64,000 nucleotides of DNA, taken from a candidate division TM6 bacterium GW2011_GWF2_32_72. GTDB lineage: Bacteria; Babelota; Babeliae; Babelales; GWF2-32-72. Position numbers and translations under genes: made by a program. This document shows positions 16,713 to 24,807 of this stretch, in pieces; position 1 is the first letter of the stretch; each line of letters starts with the position of its first letter. Below the pieces are notes generated by a model. The model ran no database searches, was not told the origin of the DNA, and was given only the letters and a program-made list of their open reading frames with translations. The DNA lies in NCBI GenBank assembly GCA_000989525.1, contig LBON01000003.1, forward strand, positions 1-64,000, written 5' to 3'.

Positions 16713-17654
16713 TTACTCCTTGGTCTGTCTTAATATTAAGTATTCTAAGAGCTCATTAACGTCTTGTGGTTCGTTAATAGCTATAATTTTTTTTCTCGGA
16801 AATCTTATTTTTGCACCATCAGCTAATTCTGTACCTGGACCAACCTGAATAATTAAATCCATGTCTTCCATTTTATCAAGTACAAAATCCCATCGAATAG
16901 GAGAAAGAATTTGTATTCCAAACCCATCTGTAAATATATTTTTATCTGTAACCTCATTTCCATTAACATCACTAATTACAGGTACTTCAACATCTTTAAA
17001 ATCTATTTTTTCCAAATAAACCCTTGCTTGCTTTACAACATCTGCCATCAATTCATTATGTAACCCAGATTCAATTGGATAATGACTCACTTTTCTACCC
17101 GAATCCTGGCATAACCTACGCACACAATCTACTGCTTCTGTATTGCCAGCAACAACAAACTGATTATCTGAAATATAAAAAGATATAGTTGCAAGAAGTC
17201 CGTCTTTTGAACAATTATTACACATATCTTTTAATTCTGCTTCTGATATTTTTGAAATCAAAATAGCAGAAACATCATTATTTTTTAAAAATTCTTCATA
17301 AAACGTGCAGTACTTATTCAAAATATACAAACCATCTGGAAAAGAAATTCCACCTGAAGCAAAGGTTGCAGCCATACCGCCAGATCCCGAACCAGCAACA
17401 AATGTTGCCTTAACACCCTCTTCTTTTAACAATGCCGCTATCGAGGCGCTAATCAAAAAAATTGAAGCGTGCGCATTTTTAATTTGCGAAAGCTCCGGTT
17501 CGGATGAAGAAAAACATAATTTAACAAAATTTATATCAAGGCAATTTGTAGCTTCTTCAAAATATTCTTGAATAATTCTGTATTCATCATAAAGATTCTT
17601 AGCCATACCCAAATGTTGACTTCCATAACCTGGAAATAAGATCCCTATTTTCAT
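16713..17654 (-). CDS. fabD: FabD-family malonyl-CoA:ACP transacylase homologue with degenerate active site
   Basis: 313 aa; the length, fold pattern and acpP neighbour fit FabD, which in other bacteria loads malonate onto ACP. The active site does not fit. The nucleophile elbow GHSLG is GSGSG at residues 88-92, putting Gly where the catalytic Ser belongs. The oxyanion Gln of GQGSQ is Tyr10 (GYGSQ). The carboxylate-binding Arg, 25 residues after the Ser, is Tyr115. The His of the dyad is kept (H199 in ESGLHNEL), as are LSPIRW and QVGPGTEL near the C-terminus. The DNA reads cleanly, so a sequencing error is unlikely to explain three changes. It may be inactive, use the shifted Ser89 or Ser91, or serve another role. 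The gene symbol reflects family only. Confidence 0.8.
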   Translation of the reverse strand: MKIGILFPGYGSQHLGMAKNLYDEYRIIQEYFEEATNCLDINFVKLCFSSSEPELSQIKNAHASIFLISASIAALLKEEGVKATFVAGSGSGGMAATFASGGISFPDGLYILNKYCTFYEEFLKNNDVSAILISKISEAELKDMCNNCSKDGLLATISFYISDNQFVVAGNTEAVDCVRRLCQDSGRKVSHYPIESGLHNELMADVVKQARVYLEKIDFKDVEVPVISDVNGNEVTDKNIFTDGFGIQILSPIRWDFVLDKMEDMDLIIQVGPGTELADGAKIRFPRKKIIAINEPQDVNELLEYLILRQTKE

Positions 17655-17684
17655 CCCCTACTCCTTATTTGTTAAACTCCTTCA

Positions 17685-19118
17685 TTATTCAAAGTTATAT
17701 TTTTCAAGAAACTCATAAAATAACTTTAATCTTTGAAGAGAAATTTTCTTTCCAAATAAGTCTAACATGTCAAAGACACCGGGGCCAGAATCTGAACCAA
17801 TTAAGGCAATTCTTATTGGTTGAGCAACATTTCCCATTTTTAAATCTAAACTTTTCGACAAGGTTTTAACCATGGCCTGAAGATTATCTTTAGAAAAATC
17901 GGATATATTTAATAATTCTTCTTCTAATTTTTGTAAAACTGAAAGCGTACTTTTTAAACACCATTTTTTTACTGATTCCTGATCGTAAACCACCGGAGGC
18001 ACACTCGCCAAAACAATCAAATTTGCTAACTCAGAAAGTGTATTAACTCGTTCTTTATAAAGATTTAACAAATCAAGCAGTTGTTGTTTACTCAATGAAA
18101 CTGTTTTTGATTCAAATTCAGAATCTACAAACCAAATAATATTATTTAATAAATCTTCGGCAGACATTGCTTTGATATAAACACTATTGACCCATTCTAA
18201 TTTAGCTGTATCAAAAATCGATGCCTTTTTACCAACATGTTCTAATTCAAAGAATTTAATTAATTCATCTTTGGTAAAAATTTCTTGATCACCATGGGAC
18301 CAACCCAAACGAACAAGATAATTAAGTAGGGCCCCTGACAAAAAACCTTTTTTTCTATAATCCAACACAGCCGTTGTAGCATCCCGTTTACTTAACTTTT
18401 GACCCGATGCTCCAAGAATCATTGGCAAGTGAGCAAAGTAAGGTGGTGTTGCACCAGCAGCTTGATATAAAAAAATCTGTTTTGGGGTATTTATTAAATG
18501 ATCTTCGCCACGAATTATATGAGAAATTTTCATAAGAATGTCATCATGAACAACAACAAAATTATAAGTCAACGAACCATCGGATCGAACAATTATAAAA
18601 TCATCAAATTGATTCATATCAAAAGAAACTGTTCCTTTAATCAGATCATTAAACTCAATAACTTCTTGTTCTGGCAATTTAAAACGCACCACAAATGGTT
18701 TGTTAGAATTAGCTTCTTTTTCTTTTTCCGATAAGTTCTTACATGTTCCTGGATATTTAAAAAATTCGCCCTTTTCCTCCAGCTCTTTACGCTGCGCTTC
18801 CAAATGTTCTTGAGAACAAAAACATTTATATGCCTTGCCTTCTTCTAAAAGCTTTTGAACTAATGCATGATGCTGTTTTATTAAACTTGTTTGAATAACA
18901 ACCGGCTCATCGCTAGTCATTTCCATCCAATTAAGAACATCCAATATTCCATCAGTATTTTCTTTTGTAGAACGTTCTAAATCTGTATCTTCAATTCGAA
19001 TTAAAAATTTTCCATTATTATGTCTAGCAAACAGCCAATTAAAAATAGCTGTTCGCAAATTACCAATATGCAACTTACCTGTTGGTGAAGGTGCAAATCG
19101 AACACGAATATTTTTCAT
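17685..19118 (-). CDS. gltX: Glutamyl-tRNA synthetase
   Basis: 477 aa, normal length. Class I signature motifs: SPTGKLHIGN (HIGH-type motif at 17-20) and KLSKRD (KMSKS-type, 241-246). RIEDTDLERS and RGEDHLINTPKQ are also typical. It attaches Glu to tRNA-Glu, and in bacteria lacking GlnRS also to tRNA-Gln; the latter cannot be judged here. It lies between the TPR protein (48 bp) and fabD (30 bp) in the same minus-strand run. Confidence 0.97.
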   Translation of the reverse strand: MKNIRVRFAPSPTGKLHIGNLRTAIFNWLFARHNNGKFLIRIEDTDLERSTKENTDGILDVLNWMEMTSDEPVVIQTSLIKQHHALVQKLLEEGKAYKCFCSQEHLEAQRKELEEKGEFFKYPGTCKNLSEKEKEANSNKPFVVRFKLPEQEVIEFNDLIKGTVSFDMNQFDDFIIVRSDGSLTYNFVVVHDDILMKISHIIRGEDHLINTPKQIFLYQAAGATPPYFAHLPMILGASGQKLSKRDATTAVLDYRKKGFLSGALLNYLVRLGWSHGDQEIFTKDELIKFFELEHVGKKASIFDTAKLEWVNSVYIKAMSAEDLLNNIIWFVDSEFESKTVSLSKQQLLDLLNLYKERVNTLSELANLIVLASVPPVVYDQESVKKWCLKSTLSVLQKLEEELLNISDFSKDNLQAMVKTLSKSLDLKMGNVAQPIRIALIGSDSGPGVFDMLDLFGKKISLQRLKLFYEFLEKYNFE

Positions 19119-19166
19119 AAAATCTCTTTCTTGAATCCAAAGAATATTGTGAAGTTAAATTAAATA

Positions 19167-19874
19167 TTAAGCCTGAATGGAATCAAGTCTCTCTTTGGCA
19201 AGTTGTGCCCAAGCAGAATCTTTATTTTTATCTTCAGAAGAAAAATCTTTAACAAGTTTTCCCCAAACATTTTTAACAGCTGATAGATCGTTCTTACTCC
19301 AATAATAAAGTCCAAGAAAATACAAGGAAAGATCTGCATTTTGATTGGTTGAATCATTTGCCAATGATTCTAATAAACTCAATCCTTCTTTTTGAACAGA
19401 TTCATCTTTGGAATCCATCATCATAAGTGCATATTTATTTTGATATAAAGGTTTTAATAAAGAAGCAGATGGAATCTCTTTAACAGCTTGTTTCATTAAA
19501 GCTATAGCTTCTTCCTGTTTGCCCTCTTTACTCAAAGCACCTGCCTGATAAATTTTGAAATACCCAGCCAATTTAGAAGAAGAATGTTGGTCAACACCGG
19601 CTGAATAAGCCATTTCCAAATCATCCCAAACGTCTTTTTGATCTTTTTTATTTTCAGCCATGCCATAATCTAAATTCAAAGCTTTTGCTGTTTCATCTAA
19701 ACAATCTGAAAAAGCCCTGATTGCGGCATCTTCTCTATTATTTACATACATTCTGTAAAGATATGCCCCACCTCCAACTACAACCACAAAACCAACCCCT
19801 GCGACTATTTCTTTAGAATATTTGTTGTTTAAAAGTTTTACAGACCAATCATTGTAAATTTTTTTGATGTTCAT
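19167..19874 (-). CDS. Membrane-anchored TPR protein, YfgM/Tol-Pal-accessory-like
   Basis: 235 aa from the ATG at 19874; an open frame extends 24 codons further, but TTTGAGG nine bases before this ATG decides the start. A single membrane helix (about residues 24-44, IVAGVGFVVVVGGGAYLYRM) precedes helical TPR-like repeats (AGALSKEGKQEEAIALMKQA; LSLYFLGLYYWSKNDLSAVK). The layout (short cytoplasmic tail, one TM segment, exported TPR domain) matches YfgM-type proteins, which associate with the Sec translocon and periplasmic chaperones. It is first in the run leading to gltX-fabD-acpP. The family assignment is by architecture and is moderate. Confidence 0.6.
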   Translation of the reverse strand: MNIKKIYNDWSVKLLNNKYSKEIVAGVGFVVVVGGGAYLYRMYVNNREDAAIRAFSDCLDETAKALNLDYGMAENKKDQKDVWDDLEMAYSAGVDQHSSSKLAGYFKIYQAGALSKEGKQEEAIALMKQAVKEIPSASLLKPLYQNKYALMMMDSKDESVQKEGLSLLESLANDSTNQNADLSLYFLGLYYWSKNDLSAVKNVWGKLVKDFSSEDKNKDSAWAQLAKERLDSIQA

Positions 19875-20048
19875 TTTTACCTCAAAGTAAAGGGATTTAT
19901 TAAATACAAATTTAATGCAATATGAGGAATTTAACACAAGATACATAAAAGATAAAGATCTAAAAAATATATGATTGACTTTATTTTTTACAGTTTGTTA
20001 ACCTAATTTTGGTTAGTCAAAATCTTTATTAATTAAGAGGAGATATTA

Positions 20049-20477
20049 ATGAAAAAACTAATTCGCTTATTTTTAATTCCACTTGCTTTGCTAAATTTTC
20101 AATACATCGTATGCGATGCATTAAATGATTTGCTTACAAAAATTAATGAAATAAGCAGCAATATTACAAACATAACAAATGATATAAGCGATCTCAAAAG
20201 CAAATTACCTTCTGTTGATATGGTCAGATTTAACCTTTTACAAGGGGCTCAAACAAATTTTACATCTGTTCAAAAAAAATATACTGACACAAAAAAAAGT
20301 ATAGACGACAATGCCAACCTAAAAAAACAATTAGCTGATTTACAACCATCATTCGACGAAGTTAAGGGTGTTATCAGTTCTGTACAAACACTTAAAAATA
20401 CAGTCTGTGATCTTCCGGCAATTCTAATAAAACGTTTAAGCATTAATCCAACACCAAGCGCACCTGTAAAAAAATAA
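20049..20477 (+). CDS. Secreted coiled-coil protein of unknown function
   Basis: 142 aa. The signal peptide (MKKLIRLFLIPLALLNFQYI, cleavage near VCDA) is followed by heptad-rich sequence (ALNDLLTKINEISSNITNIT, ISDLKSKL; NLKKQLADLQPSFDEVKGVI), predicted helical and coiled. A short Pro-rich tail reads NPTPSAPVKK. I do not recognise a family. SD AGAGGAG precedes ATG. It is followed after 28 bp by another secreted coiled-coil/Pro-rich protein, so the pair is likely an operon. TTGACT at 19975-19980 could serve as its -35. Confidence 0.75.
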   Translation: MKKLIRLFLIPLALLNFQYIVCDALNDLLTKINEISSNITNITNDISDLKSKLPSVDMVRFNLLQGAQTNFTSVQKKYTDTKKSIDDNANLKKQLADLQPSFDEVKGVISSVQTLKNTVCDLPAILIKRLSINPTPSAPVKK

Positions 20478-20505
20478 TTCTTAAAACAAAAATGAGATAA
20501 AAAAA

Positions 20506-22266
20506 ATGAATAAAAAACTTTTTTTAATAATAATGTGTTTACCCCTTACATATTCAATAAATATATTACCATCCGGACCAAGTGCACCTAGCAAACCCAA
20601 AGCCCCCAAACCAAGTAAACCAAGCAAACCGTCAGGCCCTTCTATATCACCATCTCTACCCGCTGATATTAAAGCATTGGCAAGCAAACCACTTAGTGAT
20701 TTGCAAAAAATATTAGATGAAAAAGCTACAACCTTAAAAAATTTACAAATAAATAAAGATAATCTAACTCAAGAACTAACTACAAGACAAAAAGCTTTAT
20801 CAAAAATTGCAGATTTAGAAAAAACATGGGGGCCACAATTACCTCTTTATGACCAAATGAAAAAAGATTTAATAAGCATGACAGAACAAGCCAAAAAAAC
20901 CGCCCAAGAAAATCCTGGACTTGTTACACAAATAAATCAAATGAAGCAAGACATAGAAAATGGAAAAACATTAGCGAATGCTATAAAGTTATTAGAGCAA
21001 GTAAAAGCTTCCATAGAAGCACTCGATAAAGAAATGAGCACAACTCAAGAATTAGATCTAATGACCATAAAAAACACATTAAACTCATTTATAAACGATC
21101 TTCAAACTGGTCCTAAAATCTCCGTTAATATAATAACAAATGAAAAAACAACAACCCTTTCAAATCAACAGTTGATAGAATTTGCAAAAATATTATTAGA
21201 ACAAATCTCTGACTCTGAAGGTTATAAAATTGCTAAATTTTTATTTGAAACAAAAGCAATACCTGTTGAAGCCTTTACATTTAGATCTGAACTCTTGGAA
21301 CAAATTACATTATTACTCAACTTATATTCCACACAAAAAATCTCTAACTTAAATCTCGTAAATGAATGCAAGAATTTTACAAATACAAAAGCAAGTGTTG
21401 AAAAGCTAGTAAAAAGCTTTGAGATAGACAAAATAAAAGCAGAAGCAAAATTCATGTTACTAACCAAACAACTATATTCAACAGTAAAAAAAGAACAATA
21501 TAAAAATATACAACTAGGGACTGAAGCACTCGGCCAAGCAGTAGAATTTTTAACACAAATGACTAAAGAGCTTGGAATAACCGGTGGAAAGGGACTAATT
21601 TTATCAGAATGCTTAAAGAATTTAGTAATATTTGCTAGATACCCAGCAAGCAATGCCGCCATTTATACATCAAATTTTACATTAGCTCAAGTTGCACCAA
21701 GTCCATGGATATATTCAACCCAAAGTGCAAATCTATGGTTAGCTAAAATCTATGAAATAGTAGAAGAACCAATTACAAAAAGCACAGCAAAAATTGGCGT
21801 TATATTACCATTAAAAGATGTATTCGAACTATTAATAAAAATATGTTGGGACTGTTTAAATACCATTCAAGAACCATTACCAACAGCCGCAAAACCTGTA
21901 ACACAAAAAGATTTCTCAACAGCTTTTGCTGCACTTAAAGAAGACATTAACAATATAAAAGATGCAGACATCAAGGCTTATGCTGAATCATTTTATAATA
22001 AACTACAACCTTATGCTGATGGAGATCTACCCGCATTAAACCCAAAAATTAACCAAGAAACAATTAACACTATAGATGTTTTAGATTTACAAGCATATTC
22101 TGCACAAATAATATCCGCTCTTATGGTTACTCAAGTAAACATAACAAATGCATCAATTGTTAACTCATACATAACAAGTAATCCAGTAACAACAAAGGCT
22201 TCTGCAGATACTATAAGAATAAAAGAACAACAAGAAAAAATAGCCAAAAGAAGAGGTCGTAAATAA
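20506..22266 (+). CDS. Large secreted helical protein with Pro/Ser/Lys-rich N-terminus
   Basis: 586 aa. The signal peptide (MNKKLFLIIMCLPLTYSI) is followed by a low-complexity PSGPSAPSKPKAPKP-type segment (about residues 22-50). A long alpha-helical body then carries coiled-coil stretches (LQKILDEKATTLKNLQINKD; KTLANAIKLLEQVKASIEAL). The tail is basic (KEQQEKIAKRRGRK). No catalytic motif is visible and I do not recognise a family. It is co-directional with the 142 aa gene upstream and ends at a strong bidirectional terminator. The Pro-rich segment may be a flexible tether between membrane or surface and a helical domain (inference). Confidence 0.75.
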   Translation: MNKKLFLIIMCLPLTYSINILPSGPSAPSKPKAPKPSKPSKPSGPSISPSLPADIKALASKPLSDLQKILDEKATTLKNLQINKDNLTQELTTRQKALSKIADLEKTWGPQLPLYDQMKKDLISMTEQAKKTAQENPGLVTQINQMKQDIENGKTLANAIKLLEQVKASIEALDKEMSTTQELDLMTIKNTLNSFINDLQTGPKISVNIITNEKTTTLSNQQLIEFAKILLEQISDSEGYKIAKFLFETKAIPVEAFTFRSELLEQITLLLNLYSTQKISNLNLVNECKNFTNTKASVEKLVKSFEIDKIKAEAKFMLLTKQLYSTVKKEQYKNIQLGTEALGQAVEFLTQMTKELGITGGKGLILSECLKNLVIFARYPASNAAIYTSNFTLAQVAPSPWIYSTQSANLWLAKIYEIVEEPITKSTAKIGVILPLKDVFELLIKICWDCLNTIQEPLPTAAKPVTQKDFSTAFAALKEDINNIKDADIKAYAESFYNKLQPYADGDLPALNPKINQETINTIDVLDLQAYSAQIISALMVTQVNITNASIVNSYITSNPVTTKASADTIRIKEQQEKIAKRRGRK

Positions 22267-22280
22267 AATAAAACAAACAC

Positions 22281-22318
22281 AAAATAAAAGAGGGCCCTTA
22301 AAAGCCCTCTTTTATTTT
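22281..22318. terminator. Bidirectional Rho-independent terminator
   Basis: A perfect 15-bp stem (22281-22295 with 22304-22318) has a GGGC/GCCC core, A's on one side and T's on the other, so it works in both directions. It overlaps the plsX stop codon and serves the gene ending at 22266 as well. Confidence 0.9.
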
Positions 22319-23302
22319 ACAAGAAAGTTTATCATTGAATATTTTTAGAAAATCTTTTTGAACCATCTCGCTAACCTGCAAGATTGCATTTTTTATAGCC
22401 AAAGAAGTTGATCTGCCATGCGCAATAATTAATGGGTGATTAACACCAAAAAGTAATGCGCCACCACGTTTTTTATAATCAGTTTTAGCTTTTAAACCCT
22501 GAAGTACAAAATAATTCATTGCGCCAATTAACCGTCTGAATAAAGAACTGGAATATTCTTTTTTTAACCACGAAGAAAAAACATTTGATGTTCCCTGCAT
22601 TGTTTTTAATAAAATATTTCCAGAAAAACCATCACAAACTAAAACATCGGCACCACAAGTAAATAAATTTATGGGCTCAACATTTCCAATAAAATTTAAT
22701 TTTGAATTTTTTAAAACATCAAAAGATTCTTTAACTAAACAAGAACCTTTATGACATTCTGTTCCATTAGATAATAAGACAACAGAAGGATTTTCAACAC
22801 CCTTAACCATATTGCAATAAACTTGTCCCATCATGCCAAATTGTTTTAAATACTGAGGCTTACAGTCTGCATTAGCACCAATATCTATACAAAAAATTTC
22901 ACCATTTTCTGTTGGTAAAAAACTGCCAATAGCTGGACGCTCAATACCATTAAGTCTTCCTAAAATTAAGGTACCAACAACTAAAGCTGCTCCAGAATTA
23001 CCAGCAGAGATTACCGCTGTACAAGTTTTATCAGCAACAGCTTGGGCAGCTCTTACTAATGAAGAATCTTTTTTTCGCAACACACTTCTACTTGGCTCTT
23101 CACCCATCTCAATAATTTCAGATGAATGTTCAACAAAAATTGGATACGACCGCCAAGTCGCATCCAATTTTTTTAATATCGAATAAATCTGTATTTCATC
23201 GCCAAATAAACATACTGAAACGCCTAACTTAGCCGCTTCGTAAGCACCTGCTACGATTTCAAAAGGGGCATGATCTCCGCCCATTGCATCAACAGCAATC
23301 AT
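22298..23302 (-). CDS. plsX: Phosphate acyltransferase PlsX
   Basis: 334 aa. It converts acyl-ACP to acyl-phosphate, the first step of the PlsX-PlsY route to phosphatidic acid. It begins IAVDAMGGDHAP, the PlsX hallmark. SAGNSGAALVVGTLILGRL, ERPAIGSFLPT, DIGANADCKPQYLKQFG and CDGFSGNILLKTMQG are further family blocks. It lies 15 bp downstream of rpmF, a widely conserved pair. The fabH-fabG members that often follow are not here; acpP and fabD are 5 kb away. Confidence 0.97.
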   Translation of the reverse strand: MIAVDAMGGDHAPFEIVAGAYEAAKLGVSVCLFGDEIQIYSILKKLDATWRSYPIFVEHSSEIIEMGEEPSRSVLRKKDSSLVRAAQAVADKTCTAVISAGNSGAALVVGTLILGRLNGIERPAIGSFLPTENGEIFCIDIGANADCKPQYLKQFGMMGQVYCNMVKGVENPSVVLLSNGTECHKGSCLVKESFDVLKNSKLNFIGNVEPINLFTCGADVLVCDGFSGNILLKTMQGTSNVFSSWLKKEYSSSLFRRLIGAMNYFVLQGLKAKTDYKKRGGALLFGVNHPLIIAHGRSTSLAIKNAILQVSEMVQKDFLKIFNDKLSCKIKEGF

Positions 23303-23317
23303 ACAGAGCTCCTCGAA

Positions 23318-23593
23318 TTACTCCTTAGACCCTGAAGCTTCTTCAGCAGATTTTGATCTTGCTTTAAGCTTTTCGGCTTTTTCTGTACGATCTACAACTC
23401 TTTTTTCAAGTCTATCGTTTTTAGTTGCCATGACTTTTTTGCCTCTGTAATAACCACAGGCTGAACATGCTGCATGTTGCTGAACTGCGTCACCGCAATG
23501 ACTGCAAGTAGGTACGTTTTTTACATCGATACCTTTATTTGCATGTCTTTTATCTCTTCTTGATTTCGACGTTTTTCGTTTAGGTACTGGCAT
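23318..23593 (-). CDS. rpmF: 50S ribosomal protein L32
   Basis: 91 aa. The N-terminus MPVPKRKTSKSRRDKRHAN is typical L32. A zinc-ribbon of four Cys follows (CSHCGDAVQQ...CSACGYYRGK). It is longer than the usual ~57-60 aa because of a charged C-terminal extension (KNDRLEKRVVDRTEKAEKLK...). It is translated just upstream of plsX. The extension's role is unknown. Confidence 0.96.
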   Translation of the reverse strand: MPVPKRKTSKSRRDKRHANKGIDVKNVPTCSHCGDAVQQHAACSACGYYRGKKVMATKNDRLEKRVVDRTEKAEKLKARSKSAEEASGSKE

Positions 23594-23685
23594 TGTAGCT
23601 CCAATAATAACTGTATTTTAATGATTAATTTAGAATTAACAGACCGTTTAAGAATATAGTAAATTAATTAAAAAGGCAAAAACAA

Positions 23686-24798
23686 CTAAATCAAAGTAAT
23701 CCACTTACCACAAAGGCCCTGTTCAACCAGACCCTCAAGCTGTAAATCAAATAATTTATTTTGAACTTCATACAACTCAATCCCGATCAAATCAGTTATA
23801 TCATCAATAGACATAGCCTCTTTACAGCTCAAAAGAATCTTTTGAGCTATCGGGTCACCCAATTCCACAATTGAATTAGTGTTTTGCACAACCGCATCAT
23901 TATATTCACTTTTTACAAATTCTCTGTATTCAGAAAGGATGTCCTCTGGGCCCATTAACAACTTTGCGCCCTGTTGAATTAATAAATGGCACCCCTCACT
24001 TAACTCACTATCAATTGGTCCAGGAACGGCGAAAACATCTCGGCCCTCTTCTAAAGCATATTTTGCTGTAATTCGCGCCCCACTTTTGGCAGCAGCCTGC
24101 ACAACTAAGCAACCTCTTGAAAGTCCCGCAATAACCCTATTACGAGCAGGAAAATTTCCTGACAAAGCCTCCATCTGCAAAGGAAATGGACTTACCAATG
24201 AACCACCTTTTTCTATAATTTCTTTGAACAATTTTAGATTAGAGGCTGGATATGGCTTTAAAAGACCTGAACCCAAAACAGCTATAGTTTTTCCATTATT
24301 ACGCAAAGTTGCCGCGTGAGCCATACTATCCGCACCTACAGCTCCACCACTAACAATGGTCCAATTATTTTCAATTAATTGAGGAACAACTTTTTCAATT
24401 AATTTTTTACCATAATCTGTAGCCTTACGCGCACCAACAATGGCCATATTCTTTTCAAAAGAATTTAATTTTGCACCCTTACAATACAAAACTGTTGGAG
24501 GAGCATAAATATTAGCCAAACTTTCTGGGTATTCTGAAGAACCCAAAATTATAAGTTGAATATCATATTTTTTTATAAGATCTAATTCTTTTTTTAATAA
24601 TTCGTGATCACTAAGGCCATCCACAATTGTTTGAGCCAATTTAGCAGTAAAGTTAAACTGTTTACAAAAATCTTGTACAGAAAAATTGTAGAAGTCTTTA
24701 AGACCATTACAAGGACATTGGTCCAAGAGCTTTTTTATTGCTCTTGGACCAACATTATTAATCAATGATAAGTGCAACAGTACCAAGTTGTCGTTCAT
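23686..24798 (-). CDS. dprA: DNA processing protein DprA/Smf
   Basis: 370 aa. It loads RecA on incoming single-stranded DNA in natural transformation. The Rossmann-like core shows YPESLANIYAPPTVLYCKG, MAIVGARKATDYGKK, IVSGGAVGADSMAHAATL, GLSRGCLVVQAAAKSGARIT and EGRDVFAVPGPIDS. The N-terminus has a helix-hairpin-helix-like region (INNVGPRAIKKLL) and the C-terminus a winged-helix domain (KEAMSIDDITDLIGIELYEV). It starts 9 bp after gyrA and is probably co-transcribed. Its presence makes DNA uptake, or at least recombination of taken-up DNA, plausible. Confidence 0.95.
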   Translation of the reverse strand: MNDNLVLLHLSLINNVGPRAIKKLLDQCPCNGLKDFYNFSVQDFCKQFNFTAKLAQTIVDGLSDHELLKKELDLIKKYDIQLIILGSSEYPESLANIYAPPTVLYCKGAKLNSFEKNMAIVGARKATDYGKKLIEKVVPQLIENNWTIVSGGAVGADSMAHAATLRNNGKTIAVLGSGLLKPYPASNLKLFKEIIEKGGSLVSPFPLQMEALSGNFPARNRVIAGLSRGCLVVQAAAKSGARITAKYALEEGRDVFAVPGPIDSELSEGCHLLIQQGAKLLMGPEDILSEYREFVKSEYNDAVVQNTNSIVELGDPIAQKILLSCKEAMSIDDITDLIGIELYEVQNKLFDLQLEGLVEQGLCGKWITLI

Positions 24799-24807
24799 AT
24801 AAACCTA

